From the NCBI GenBank assembly GCA_017482345.1, contig JAFUNB010000016.1, positions 1-64,000 of the forward strand: a DNA stretch of 64,000 nucleotides, read 5' to 3'. The stretch is from Oscillibacter sp. (lineage in GTDB: Bacteria > Bacillota > Clostridia > Oscillospirales > Oscillospiraceae). The notes under the pieces are model-generated. The model saw nothing but the letters and a program-made list of their open reading frames with translations, searched no databases and had not been told where the DNA came from. Position numbers and translations under genes: made by a program. Positions within the stretch are counted from its first letter, which is position 1; each line of letters starts with the position of its first letter. Below, piece by piece: positions 41,448 through 50,027 of the stretch.

Positions 41448-42143
41448 ATGAAACGCACAATTTTGAAAATTTTCATCCCGCTGGCCGTGGCGGCCCTTCT
41501 GGCGGCAGCCTTTTTCATGGGGGAGGAACCCGCCCCCGCGGCGCCGCCCGCTCCCGCCCTGCAGGAAGCGCCCGTTCAGCCGTCCCAGCCGGACGTCATG
41601 CCGGAGGCTGAGACACCTGCCCCACCCGCAGAGGAGACGCCGGAGCCTGCCATTCAGGAAGAGATTCCGGCCCCGCAGCCGGAGGCAGAACCCACTCCGG
41701 ATCCTGAACCCGAATCGGCGGATCCTACCTGCACCATCTCCATCAGCTGCGCCGCCCTGCTGGCCCGACCAGAGCTGATGGACAGCGAAAAGCTGAGTCT
41801 CATCCCCGGGGACAGCTGGATCCTGCCGCCCACGGAGGTGGTGTTTTACGAGGGCGAGAGCGCCTTCAACATTCTGCAGCGCACCTGCCGCCAGAACGCC
41901 ATCCATATGGAATATGAGGAGACCCCCATTTACGACAGCGCCTATATCGAGGGCATCGCCAACCTGTACGAATTCGACGCGGGCAACCTGTCCGGCTGGA
42001 TGTACAGCGTCAACGGCTGGTTCCCCAACTACGGCTGCAGCCGCTATCAATTGCAAAACGGTGACACGATTCAGTGGGTCTATACCTGCGATCTGGGAGC
42101 CGACGTGGGCGGCGAAGACTCCGCTTTCAACGGCAGAAATTGA
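41448..42143 (+). CDS. Membrane-anchored DUF4430 protein with Pro/Glu-rich stalk
   Basis: This 231-residue protein has one N-terminal membrane segment (about 5-24) and a Pro/Ala/Glu-rich stalk (about 26-90). The C-terminal DUF4430 domain (about 95-220) shows VVFYEGESAFNILQRTCRQN, GNLSGWMYSVNGWFPNYGCSRY and LQNGDTIQWVYTCDLG. The YSVNGW motif with paired cysteines is the part that resembles the transcobalamin beta domain. The ATG follows AAGGAGGCTCC and lies 9 bases after the preceding stop, so the genes are co-translated. A stalked receptor passing corrinoid to the ECF transporter is a fitting role. Confidence 0.85.
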   Translation: MKRTILKIFIPLAVAALLAAAFFMGEEPAPAAPPAPALQEAPVQPSQPDVMPEAETPAPPAEETPEPAIQEEIPAPQPEAEPTPDPEPESADPTCTISISCAALLARPELMDSEKLSLIPGDSWILPPTEVVFYEGESAFNILQRTCRQNAIHMEYEETPIYDSAYIEGIANLYEFDAGNLSGWMYSVNGWFPNYGCSRYQLQNGDTIQWVYTCDLGADVGGEDSAFNGRN

Positions 42144-42172
42144 CCATTTTTTGAAGAACAGGAGGTGAGGAC

Positions 42173-43066
42173 TTGCAGCACCGGGATTCCTTTTCCAGCT
42201 TTCATCCGCTGACCAATTTTCTGTATTTTGCCCTGGTGCTGGTCTGCGCCATGTTTCTCATGCACCCGGCAAGTCTGCTCATCTCCCTGTTCTCCGCCAT
42301 TGTTTACAGCGTTTCCCTCAGCGGAAGGAAGGCCGTCCGCTTTCTGCTGGTGTGGCTGCTGCCCACCATGCTGATGGCGGCGATCCTCAACCCCGCCTTC
42401 AACCACGAGGGCGTAACCATCCTCACCTATCTTCCCTCCGGAAACCCCATCACGCTGGAGAGCGTCCTCTACGGACTGGCGGCGGCTGTCATGCTGGCCG
42501 CCGTTGTCTGCTGGTTCCACTGCTACTCCCAGGTGATGACCTCTGATAAATTCGTGTATCTCTTTGGGCGGGTCATTCCCGCCCTCAGTCTGGTGCTGAG
42601 TATGGCGCTGCGCTTCGTGCCCAAGTTCCAGAAGCAGTTCCGCGCCGTGCGGGAGGCTCAGCTCTGCATCGGCCGCGGCGACTCCGACCGCTTTTTGCAG
42701 CGGATGCGAAACGGCGCGGCCGTGCTGTCCATCATGGTCAGCTGGGCGCTAGAAAACGCCATTGAAACGGCCCAGAGCATGCGGGGCCGGGGCTACGGTC
42801 TGCCGGGCCGCACGGCCTTTTCCATCTACCGCTGGGAGAAGCGCGACCAATTGTTGCTTCTCTGGCTGATTTTCTGCGGCGCTGCCCTGCTGGTCTTCCG
42901 GCAGATGGGCGGCCTGTACTGGCGGTATTTCCCCAGCGTCGGCGGAACCGCCGCCTCCGCACTGGCCGTCTGCGGTCAGCTTCTCTATCTGGCGCTGTGT
43001 CTGACGCCTGTGATTTTAAACCGATGGGAGGACCGAGCATGGAAACATTCCGTATCGAGCAGCTGA
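42173..43066 (+). CDS. ecfT: ECF transporter T component (EcfT)
   Basis: This 297-residue membrane protein has about six hydrophobic segments. Its coupling helices are ALRFVPKFQKQFRAVREAQLCIGRGD and ALENAIETAQSMRGRGYGLPGRT, the latter carrying the conserved x-R-G motif that docks on the ATPases. It connects ATP hydrolysis to the toppling of S components. A TTG start at 42173 is chosen because AGGAGG is 7 bases upstream and no ATG follows nearby. It overlaps the next gene by 28 bases. Confidence 0.93.
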   Translation: MQHRDSFSSFHPLTNFLYFALVLVCAMFLMHPASLLISLFSAIVYSVSLSGRKAVRFLLVWLLPTMLMAAILNPAFNHEGVTILTYLPSGNPITLESVLYGLAAAVMLAAVVCWFHCYSQVMTSDKFVYLFGRVIPALSLVLSMALRFVPKFQKQFRAVREAQLCIGRGDSDRFLQRMRNGAAVLSIMVSWALENAIETAQSMRGRGYGLPGRTAFSIYRWEKRDQLLLLWLIFCGAALLVFRQMGGLYWRYFPSVGGTAASALAVCGQLLYLALCLTPVILNRWEDRAWKHSVSSS

Positions 43067-45459
43067 GCTTTTCCTATCCGGAGCAGTCCGCCTGCGCGCT
43101 GTCCGATATCAGCCTCACCATCCAGCGCGGCGCCTTCTGGGTGCTCTGCGGCCCCTCCGGCTGCGGAAAATCCACGCTGCTTCGGCATTTAAAGCCCACG
43201 CTGGCGCCCCACGGCTGCCGGCAGGGCCGGATCCTGTTTGAGGGCCGGCCCTTGGAGGCGCTGGATCACCGCACCCAGAGTCAATGCATCGGCTTTGTTC
43301 AGCAGGATCCGGAAAATCAGCTGGTCACCGACAAGGTCTGGCATGAGCTGGCCTTCGGGTTGGAGAGCCTCGGCTATGACACCCCCACCATCCGCCGTCG
43401 GGTGGCGGAGATGGCCGCCTTTTTCGGCATCGAGAGCTGGTTTTACCGGGATGTGGCTGATCTCTCCGGCGGCCAAAAGCAGCTTTTGAATCTGGCCTCC
43501 GTCATGACCATGCAGCCCTCCGTCCTCATTCTGGACGAGCCCACCAGCCAGCTGGACCCCATCGCAGCCTCTGAGTTTCTGGCGGCGCTGGGCCGGATCA
43601 ACCGGGAGCTGGGCACCACCGTCATCCTGACGGAGCACCGGCTGGAGGAGGCCCTGCCCATGGCCACCGCCGTGGCAGTGCTGGATGGCGGCCGCCTCCT
43701 CTGCACCGGAACGCCGGCGGAGGTGGGCGCCGCCCTGAAGTCGGCGGGCCACGGAATGTTTCTGGCCATGCCCGCCGCCATGCGGATCTGGGCGGCGGCC
43801 GAAAGCGCCGCTCCCTGCCCCGTCACCGTGCGGGACGGCCGCACCTGGCTGGCCGCCTACGCGGCAGAGCGCCCCCTCGCGCCCCTGCCGCCGGAGCCGG
43901 TCCATACCCCCGGCCCGGCTGTTCTGGAGCTGGAGAACGTCTGGTTCCGCTACGAAAAAGACCTGCCGGATGTGGTGCGGGGGTTGACGCTGACCCTCCG
44001 CCGGGGCGAGTTTCTGACCCTTCTGGGCGGAAACGGCGCCGGCAAAAGCACCACCCTCAAGCTGGCCTCCGGCCTGCTGCGCCCCCTGCGGGGCCGGATC
44101 GGCAAAGGCGGCTCCATCGGCGTGCTGCCTCAGAATCCCCAGACGTTGTTTTTGAAGAAAACCGTCCGGGAGGACCTGTTTGAGATTCTCCGGGACCGGA
44201 ATCTCCCCAAATCCGAGCAGGAAACGCGGGTCTGCCGCATGACGGTCCTCTGCCAACTGGAAGGCCTGCTGGACCGGCATCCCTACGACCTCTCCGGCGG
44301 CGAGCAGCAGCGGCTGGCTCTGGCCAAAATCTTGCTGCTGGAGCCGGAGATCCTGCTGCTGGACGAGCCCACCAAAGGTCTGGACGCGGAATTCAAGCAG
44401 ACCTTCGCCTCTATCCTGCAGGAGCTGCTGCGTCAGGGAACGGCCATCCTCATGGTCAGCCACGATGTGGAGTTCTGCGCCCGGTATGCCCACCGCTGCG
44501 CCCTGTTTTTCGACGGCGCCGTTGTGGCGGAGGACACGCCCCGCCGCTTCTTCTCCGGCAGCAGCTTCTATACCACCGCCGCCAACCGCATTGCCCGCGG
44601 CGTCATCGAAGAGGCGGTCACGGCGGAGGATGCGATCTGCGCCTGCAGCGGCAAACAGGACGATCCACCCCCGCCGCAGGAACCGCTCCGTCCGGAGCCT
44701 CCCGCCCCGGCGGAGAAAAAGGGCGTTCAGTCCGTCGATGCTCCGCGGCCGGACAAGCGGCGGCTGCCCGCCCGCACCCGGCTGGCGGCAGCGCTCATCC
44801 TGCTCCTGATTCCGCTGACGCTGTTCATCGGGCAGGCCTTCTGGGGCGGTCGGAAATATTATTTTATCTCCCTGCTGATCCTGCTGGAGATCATGCTGCC
44901 CTTCTTTTTGATCTTTGAGGGCCGCAAGCCCCAGGCCCGGGAATTGGTGGTCATCGCGGCGCTGTGCGCGCTGGGCGTGGCCGGCCGGGCGGCCCTGTTC
45001 ATGCTGCCCCAATTCAAGCCGGTCATGGCCCTCACCATCGTGGCCGGCGTGGCTCTGGGCGGAGAGAGCGGCTTTCTGGTGGGTGCGCTGACCATGCTGC
45101 TGTCCAATATGCTCTTCTCCCAGGGGCCATGGACGCCGTGGCAGATGTTTGCCATGGGCATCATCGGCTTTCTGGCCGGACTGCTGTTCCGCAAGGGGCT
45201 GCTGCCCCGCTCCCGGGCGGCCCTCTGCGTGTTCGGCGCCCTCAGCGGCATCCTCATCTACGGCGGCATCATGAACCCCGCCTCCGCTCTCATGTGGAGC
45301 CAGGCCATCAGCTGGAAGCTGATCCTCAGCTGCTATGTCACCGGCTTCCCCATGGACTGCGTGCAGTCCGTCGGCACGGCGGTGTTTCTGTGGTTCGCGG
45401 CAGAGCCCATGCTGGAAAAGCTGGACCGCATCAAAGTGAAATACGGCCTGCTGGAATGA
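43039..45459 (+). CDS. ECF transporter fusion: EcfA1-EcfA2-S component in one polypeptide
   Basis: This 806-residue protein carries two ABC ATPase cassettes and a membrane S component in one chain. Cassette 1 (about 1-245) has CGPSGCGKST, LSGGQKQ and VLILDEPTSQLD. Cassette 2 (about 295-525) has GGNGAGKST, LSGGEQQR and ILLLDEPTKGLD. A Pro-rich linker (about 530-575) leads to six hydrophobic segments (about 580-790), including KPVMALTIVAGVALGGESGFLVGAL. EcfA1 and EcfA2 are usually separate genes, and fusion to an S component is less usual. The riboswitch upstream predicts a cobalamin substrate. The ATG at 43039 has GGGAGG 7 bases upstream. Confidence 0.92.
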   Translation: METFRIEQLSFSYPEQSACALSDISLTIQRGAFWVLCGPSGCGKSTLLRHLKPTLAPHGCRQGRILFEGRPLEALDHRTQSQCIGFVQQDPENQLVTDKVWHELAFGLESLGYDTPTIRRRVAEMAAFFGIESWFYRDVADLSGGQKQLLNLASVMTMQPSVLILDEPTSQLDPIAASEFLAALGRINRELGTTVILTEHRLEEALPMATAVAVLDGGRLLCTGTPAEVGAALKSAGHGMFLAMPAAMRIWAAAESAAPCPVTVRDGRTWLAAYAAERPLAPLPPEPVHTPGPAVLELENVWFRYEKDLPDVVRGLTLTLRRGEFLTLLGGNGAGKSTTLKLASGLLRPLRGRIGKGGSIGVLPQNPQTLFLKKTVREDLFEILRDRNLPKSEQETRVCRMTVLCQLEGLLDRHPYDLSGGEQQRLALAKILLLEPEILLLDEPTKGLDAEFKQTFASILQELLRQGTAILMVSHDVEFCARYAHRCALFFDGAVVAEDTPRRFFSGSSFYTTAANRIARGVIEEAVTAEDAICACSGKQDDPPPPQEPLRPEPPAPAEKKGVQSVDAPRPDKRRLPARTRLAAALILLLIPLTLFIGQAFWGGRKYYFISLLILLEIMLPFFLIFEGRKPQARELVVIAALCALGVAGRAALFMLPQFKPVMALTIVAGVALGGESGFLVGALTMLLSNMLFSQGPWTPWQMFAMGIIGFLAGLLFRKGLLPRSRAALCVFGALSGILIYGGIMNPASALMWSQAISWKLILSCYVTGFPMDCVQSVGTAVFLWFAAEPMLEKLDRIKVKYGLLE

Positions 45460-45469
45460 CCGGCTGCAA

Positions 45470-45505
45470 AACGGCGCCCCTGAACGATCGTTCAGGGGCG
45501 CCGTT
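45470..45505. terminator. Long bidirectional terminator
   Basis: A perfect 18-bp palindromic stem spans 45470-45505 (AACGGCGCCCCTGAACGA and its complement) with GTTG following. It ends both the ECF operon and the convergent symporter gene. Confidence 0.82.
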
Positions 45506-45529
45506 GTTGATTGGCTAATCAGGGGTGAA

Positions 45530-46933
45530 TTACAGCTCGCCGCGTTCGGCGCGCTCTTTCAGCTCGGCCATGATCTGGGGATACTGCTTGTCGATCTTCC
45601 AGGGCATGGCAACCAGGAACATGAGGACATAGATGATGACGATGCCGTAGTGATAGAGATTGGGGATCAGGTCGAGGACGGCCTGAGGCTGCTGCACCAG
45701 CACGCCGGTGGATTCCACATAGCCGGCAGCGTCCAGGGCGAAGCCGAGGATGGCGGTGGTGATGGCGGAAATGGCCTTGAACAGGATGCCGGAGGCGGCG
45801 AAGACCATGCCCTCTTCACGCACGTGATACTTCCACTGGGTCCACTCCACAACGTCTGCCATCATGGCGAAGATGACGGCCATAATGGGGCCGGTGGCAA
45901 TGGTGCGGAGGATGGTGACGATGAACATGCCGGCCAGGCTGGTGGGCCAGAACATACCCAGAATCACCTGGCAGACCACGGTGATGACGGAGCCGTACAG
46001 GCAGAGGTTCCGCTTGCTGATCCTGCGGGTCAGATAGGGGGTCAGGAAGGACATGACGCACCACAGCAGGACTTCCAGCGTATAGAGGGGGCTATAGAGG
46101 CCGTCGTTGCCGAAGATATACTTGCAGTAGTAGGGGAGGGTGCCGCCGATGAGGGCATAGTGGCCGCCGGTGAGGCCCCACAGCAGGGCCACGGCCCACC
46201 AGTAGGGGTTCAGCAGGACGGTCTTGATGGATTGGGACAGGGGAGCCTTCTGCTGCAGCTCCTGCATCTGCTCGAACTCCTCCAGCTCCTTGCAGTTCTT
46301 ATAGCACAGGATCAGGGGGATCATGGCCAGCAGGCACCAGAAGGTCATGACGATGATCCATGCCCGCTGGTCGTCGCCCAGCAGCTTCACGAGGGGCATG
46401 GTCAGGGTAACGGCGATCAGGCGGCCCAGCGGGGACATGCCCATACGCCAGGAGGACAGCTGGGTGCGCTCCTGCTCGTCGCGGGTCATCAGGGAGGACA
46501 GGGCGCTGTAAGACAGGTTGACGCAGGTGTAGCAAATGGTGTTGGCCAGGTTATAGGCGATGAAAATGTAGGCGGCCTTGGCAAAGGTGGAGGCGCCGGC
46601 GGGAATGAGGAACATGACGATGACGCTGAGCATCAGGGGGATCATGAACCACTTGATCCACACGCGGGCCTTGCCCTCGGGACGGCGCGTCCGCTCCATA
46701 AGGACGGCCAGGATCAGGTCAGAGAAGGCATCAGGGATACGGGAGATGGACAGGATCAGGGCGACCACAGCGGCGGGAACGCCGGCGTAGTCCGTATAGA
46801 AATAGGTAATGACGCCCATCAGGGTGCCGATGGCAACGTTGCAGGCCAGGTCGCCGCAGCCATAGGAGAACTTCTCAATGGTCTTCAGCGGGCCGGGAAT
46901 TCGCCTGTGGGGATTATTTGTCGTCTGTTTCAT
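45530..46933 (-). CDS. GPH-family sugar:cation symporter (MFS superfamily)
   Basis: This 467-residue membrane protein has about twelve hydrophobic segments. GPH (glycoside-pentoside-hexuronide) signatures include EKFSYGCGDLACNVAIGTLMGVITYFYTDYAGV at the start, SRIPDAFSDLILAVLMERT, and MADVVEWTQWKYHVREEGMVFAASG. It imports a sugar or polyol with Na+ or H+. It is last in the minus-strand inositol run, after the IolG-like gene, so inositol or an inositol glycoside is the likely cargo. The ATG at 46933 follows GAGAGAGGTGAATCTGC. Confidence 0.9.
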   Translation of the reverse strand: MKQTTNNPHRRIPGPLKTIEKFSYGCGDLACNVAIGTLMGVITYFYTDYAGVPAAVVALILSISRIPDAFSDLILAVLMERTRRPEGKARVWIKWFMIPLMLSVIVMFLIPAGASTFAKAAYIFIAYNLANTICYTCVNLSYSALSSLMTRDEQERTQLSSWRMGMSPLGRLIAVTLTMPLVKLLGDDQRAWIIVMTFWCLLAMIPLILCYKNCKELEEFEQMQELQQKAPLSQSIKTVLLNPYWWAVALLWGLTGGHYALIGGTLPYYCKYIFGNDGLYSPLYTLEVLLWCVMSFLTPYLTRRISKRNLCLYGSVITVVCQVILGMFWPTSLAGMFIVTILRTIATGPIMAVIFAMMADVVEWTQWKYHVREEGMVFAASGILFKAISAITTAILGFALDAAGYVESTGVLVQQPQAVLDLIPNLYHYGIVIIYVLMFLVAMPWKIDKQYPQIMAELKERAERGEL

Positions 46934-46973
46934 GCAGATTCACCTCTCTCAGAATGTTGGGGGAAGTGCGAAA

Positions 46974-47017
46974 GTCTGCGCCGCGCTGCCCGCGCGGCTG
47001 CACAGGCCGGCGCAGAC
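46974..47017 (-). other. Intercistronic hairpin between the IolG-like gene and the symporter gene
   Basis: GTCTGCGCC (46974-46982) pairs with GGCGCAGAC (47009-47017), with further GC-rich pairing inside. The minus-strand tail is TTTCGCACTTCC, too weak for a strong terminator. It may partly reduce symporter expression. Confidence 0.55.
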
Positions 47018-47034
47018 GAAAAATCAGGTTTGGT

Positions 47035-48051
47035 TCAGCCCAGGATCTCGCTGAGCAGAACGCTGCGGTTCTCGCGGTAGCTCTTGGCGGCGGCCATGGC
47101 GATGGCCACGGGCATGAGGCCGTCCTTGCCGTTCACCAGAACGGGGGTGTCCTTCAGGACGGAGTCGCAGAAGGCGCGGGCCTCGGCGATGAAGGCGTTG
47201 TTGTAGCGCTCCAGGAAGAACCAGGTGGGCTTGGCAACGCTGACGCCCTCGGCGGAGGCGATCTGTGCGGTGTTCTCCAGATCGTTGTCCACGCGGACGC
47301 AGCCCTTGTCGCACTGGACCTCGGTGCGCTGGTCGTAGCCGTAGTGGGAGGCGCGGGAGTTGTCGATGACGCCCAGGGCGCCGTTGTCGAACTTCAGCAT
47401 GATGATGGCGGTGTCGATGTCGTCATAGTCGCCGTAGGGAGCGTCGCTGCAGACAGCGCCGTAAGCGCAGACCTCGGTGACTTCGCCGCAGGACAGGTAG
47501 CGCACCATGTCGAAATCGTGGATGGTCATATCCAGGAAGATGCCGCCGGAGGTCTTGATGTAGTCCATGGACTGATGATCCGGATCGCGGGAGCAGACCT
47601 TGACCACATGGGGCTTGCCCAGCACGCCGCTGGCCACGGTGTCGTGGACAGCCTTGTGGTTGTGGTCGAAGCGGCGGACGAAGCCAACCTGCAGCTTGAC
47701 GCCGGCGTTCTCAGCGTCAGCGATGGCCTCTTTGATCTGGTCCAGATCGGTGTGGATGGGCTTCTCGCAGAAAATATGCTTGCCGGCTGCCGCGGCGGCC
47801 TTGATCAGCTCCGCGTGGGCGGCGGTGGAGGTGCAGATGAACACGGCGTCCACATCAGGGTGGTTGATGGCGGCAATGACATCATTGGTGCAGTTCACGC
47901 CGACACTGTCGGCCCACTCCTTCATGGCGTCGTTCAGATAGGCGTCAGCGGCGATGACCAGGCGGGCCTGAGGCACGTTGAAGGCCAGATTCTCACCATG
48001 CAGACGACCGATGCGGCCCATACCCAACAGAGCAATACCCAACTGTTTCAT
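47035..48051 (-). CDS. iolG: Gfo/Idh/MocA oxidoreductase, inositol 2-dehydrogenase-like
   Basis: This 338-residue NAD-dependent enzyme has the N-terminal Rossmann fold (LLGMGRIGRLHGENLA), the Lys motif FCEKPI, and the catalytic region GGIFLDMTIHDFDMVRYL with the conserved Asp and His. These match myo-inositol 2-dehydrogenase (IolG), which makes 2-keto-myo-inositol. Its context with IolM-, IolN- and IolO-like genes supports this over other Gfo/Idh substrates. The ATG at 48051 follows AAAGGAGATTTTGAT. It follows the epimerase gene by 21 bases in the same direction. Confidence 0.88.
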   Translation of the reverse strand: MKQLGIALLGMGRIGRLHGENLAFNVPQARLVIAADAYLNDAMKEWADSVGVNCTNDVIAAINHPDVDAVFICTSTAAHAELIKAAAAAGKHIFCEKPIHTDLDQIKEAIADAENAGVKLQVGFVRRFDHNHKAVHDTVASGVLGKPHVVKVCSRDPDHQSMDYIKTSGGIFLDMTIHDFDMVRYLSCGEVTEVCAYGAVCSDAPYGDYDDIDTAIIMLKFDNGALGVIDNSRASHYGYDQRTEVQCDKGCVRVDNDLENTAQIASAEGVSVAKPTWFFLERYNNAFIAEARAFCDSVLKDTPVLVNGKDGLMPVAIAMAAAKSYRENRSVLLSEILG

Positions 48052-48072
48052 ATCAAAATCTCCTTTTTCTTT

Positions 48073-48906
48073 TTATTTCAGATAGGGGGCGCTGCAGATG
48101 GCGCCCAGTTCGATGACCTCTTCCGCTTCCATTTCCCAGTATTCGGGGCGGAACAGCTCCAGGCAGGCGGGGCCGGTGTAGCCGGCGTCCTGCACGGCCC
48201 GGCTGATCTCGGCGATGGGGATGCAGCCATGGCCCGGCATGATGCGGTGGCAATGGTCCAGCTCGCCGAAGGGCAGGTCTTCGCAGTCGTTCAGATGGAA
48301 CACAAAGAGCTTTCCCGGGGGGATCTTGCCGATGGAGGCCAGATCCGAGCATTTATCGTGCATGTAGAAGTTGATGCAGTCCACCACCAGGCCAACGCTG
48401 TCGCGGTCGACTTCCTTGATGATCTCGATGGCGTGGCGCAGGGAGTTGCAGCACCAGCGCCGGTCGCCGATGGGCTCGAAGGCCAGCTTCACACCATAGG
48501 GCTCGGCGATGTCCGCCAGCTGGTTCAGCACCTTGACGCTGTCCGCGGTGACTTCCTTTTCGCTGCGGGTCTGGTATTCGTCCGTCATGGTGGGGACCAC
48601 CACGATGTAGGGGTTTCCGATCTTCTGTGCCGTTTCACAGGCGAAGATGAACAGCTCCAGCAGTTCTTTCCACGCCTTCGGGGTGCAGAAGTTGATGTTT
48701 TCGATGGAATTCAGCGCAAAGGGCTGTAAATGATGTTCTTCCAGAAGGGCCTTCAGGTCTTCGATGGTATAGGCCTTGAAGTAGGCCTTCAGCATATCCA
48801 GGCGGAGTTCGATGGCCTGATATCCGAATTTTCCGCAGAGGCGGATATCCTGCGCAACACAGGAATTCTCCTTGCAGGTCGCTTCGTTAAAACCAAGTTG
48901 TAGCAT
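48073..48906 (-). CDS. Sugar phosphate isomerase/epimerase, IolI/IolE-like TIM barrel
   Basis: This 277-residue TIM-barrel protein has the metal-binding pattern of inosose isomerases: the Glu in LAFEPIGDRRW, the Asp in LVVDCINFY, the His in FVFHLND and the Glu in ACLELFRPEYW. It resembles IolI (2-keto-myo-inositol isomerase), which would let the cell use another inositol stereoisomer. The ATG at 48906 follows AAAGGGGAGCTGAT; the frame remains open far upstream but without any start signal. It is the first gene of the minus-strand inositol operon. Confidence 0.8.
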   Translation of the reverse strand: MLQLGFNEATCKENSCVAQDIRLCGKFGYQAIELRLDMLKAYFKAYTIEDLKALLEEHHLQPFALNSIENINFCTPKAWKELLELFIFACETAQKIGNPYIVVVPTMTDEYQTRSEKEVTADSVKVLNQLADIAEPYGVKLAFEPIGDRRWCCNSLRHAIEIIKEVDRDSVGLVVDCINFYMHDKCSDLASIGKIPPGKLFVFHLNDCEDLPFGELDHCHRIMPGHGCIPIAEISRAVQDAGYTGPACLELFRPEYWEMEAEEVIELGAICSAPYLK

Positions 48907-49076
48907 ATCAGCTCCCCTTTCGTTTGGGCAGAATTGCAAAACCACTGTCTTTATGCTACCTGTTTTTGGCAGTTTCCACCACGGATTTTTTGCGGTGATC
49001 TTCCTGGGAAAACGATTGTTTTTCAGGAAAATAACTACCGACTTTCGTTTTCTTGCGGTTTCCCCGCAAAAAACAG
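48907..49076. promoter_or_regulatory. Control region of the minus-strand inositol operon
   Basis: TTTTTTGCGG (48985-48994) and TTTTCTTGCGG (49048-49058) lie upstream of the epimerase gene. The second is the exact complement of the CCGCAAGAAAA repeats at 50265 and 50283, so the same AraC protein may act here. No clear -35/-10 pair is found. Confidence 0.5.
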
Positions 49077-49104
49077 CGGCCGCCCCGGCATTTCGGGGCG
49101 GCCG
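49077..49104. terminator. Terminator after the AraC gene
   Basis: An 11-bp GC stem (49077-49087 with 49094-49104, loop GCATTT) is followed on the minus strand by GTTTTTTGCGG. On the plus strand TTTCACTTTTTT follows. It ends the AraC transcript about 24 bases after its stop. Confidence 0.82.
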
Positions 49105-49127
49105 TTTCACTTTTTTGCGGCGGGACG

Positions 49128-50027
49128 TCACAAAAGGGTCTTGGGAGGCATGGTCAAACCCTCCATGTTGATGTAGGATTCCCGGTATTTGCTGGGGGAC
49201 ATGCCGATGTATTTGGAGAACATGCTGTTGAAGTGGCTGGGGTTGCCGAAGCCCACCTCCAGCGCGATATCCGTCACCGATTTGCGGGTGGAGATCAGCA
49301 GGGTCTGTGCCTCGCCCAAGCGGCGGCGCAGAGTGTACTGCTTGGGGGAATAGCCGGTCTCCTCCTTGAACACATGGGCCAGATGGTAGGGGCTGACCCG
49401 GATGGAATCCGCCATGTCCTGGAGGGTGAAATCCTCGTCGAAGTGGGTGTTGATATAGCTTTTCACCTGGGCCACGATGATGTCCGTGCGGCTGAGGAGG
49501 GTATCGCCGTGGAGGGCGCAGTATTCCCGGATGATGACCACCAGCTTGCTGAGCAGGGCCATCATCAGATAGTGGCAGGACTCGCCGGAGCCGACGGGAT
49601 CGTTGGCCAGCAGGGTATAGATGGTGGTCATCAGATAGCCGATCATGTCGGAAAATTCGCCGGTGGGGAAGATGGGCGTGTAGGCGCTGTCGATCAGGTG
49701 GTTGACCGGCAGGCCGGGCAGCTGCAGATCCGTGACGGCCACGCAGAGGGTATTGAGATCCACGCTGCATTCGGGGTCCTCGTCATGGAGAGTTCCGGCG
49801 TTGCAGATGATCAGGTCGCCCGCCTTGATGGGATAGCGCTTTTCGTCAACGATATAGACGCCGGTGCCCGTGCGCACAAACAGCGATTCCAGAAAATCAT
49901 CATGCTTGTGGAGGATGCGGGGGTGGATCGTGTATTGGAAATCGATCTTGCTGGCGGACAAAAGCCGGGGCTTCTTGCCCCCGATGAAGTTTTTCTCAAA
50001 ACGCGGAGAAGCAAAGCACTGGATCAT
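49128..50027 (-). CDS. AraC-family regulator of the inositol cluster
   Basis: This 299-residue regulator has an N-terminal cupin ligand domain (HPRILHKHDDFLESLFVRTGTGVYIVD, IKAGDLIICNAGTLHDE) and a C-terminal AraC domain (FTLQDMADSIRVSPYHLAHVFKEETGYSPKQY, DIALEVGFGNPSHFNSMFSKYIGMSPSKYRE). It is unlike the three paralogues at 29.7-35 kb. It sits between the minus-strand (epimerase, IolG, symporter) and plus-strand (IolM, IolN, IolO) inositol genes and should control both. The ATG at 50027 has AGGAGGCTGCC upstream. Confidence 0.92.
   Translation of the reverse strand: MIQCFASPRFEKNFIGGKKPRLLSASKIDFQYTIHPRILHKHDDFLESLFVRTGTGVYIVDEKRYPIKAGDLIICNAGTLHDEDPECSVDLNTLCVAVTDLQLPGLPVNHLIDSAYTPIFPTGEFSDMIGYLMTTIYTLLANDPVGSGESCHYLMMALLSKLVVIIREYCALHGDTLLSRTDIIVAQVKSYINTHFDEDFTLQDMADSIRVSPYHLAHVFKEETGYSPKQYTLRRRLGEAQTLLISTRKSVTDIALEVGFGNPSHFNSMFSKYIGMSPSKYRESYINMEGLTMPPKTLL

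Noticed and set aside
48907..49770. In-frame upstream extension of the IolI-like epimerase
   Set aside because: The ATG at 48906 has a good ribosome-binding site. The extension runs through a terminator and the AraC gene in a shadow frame.
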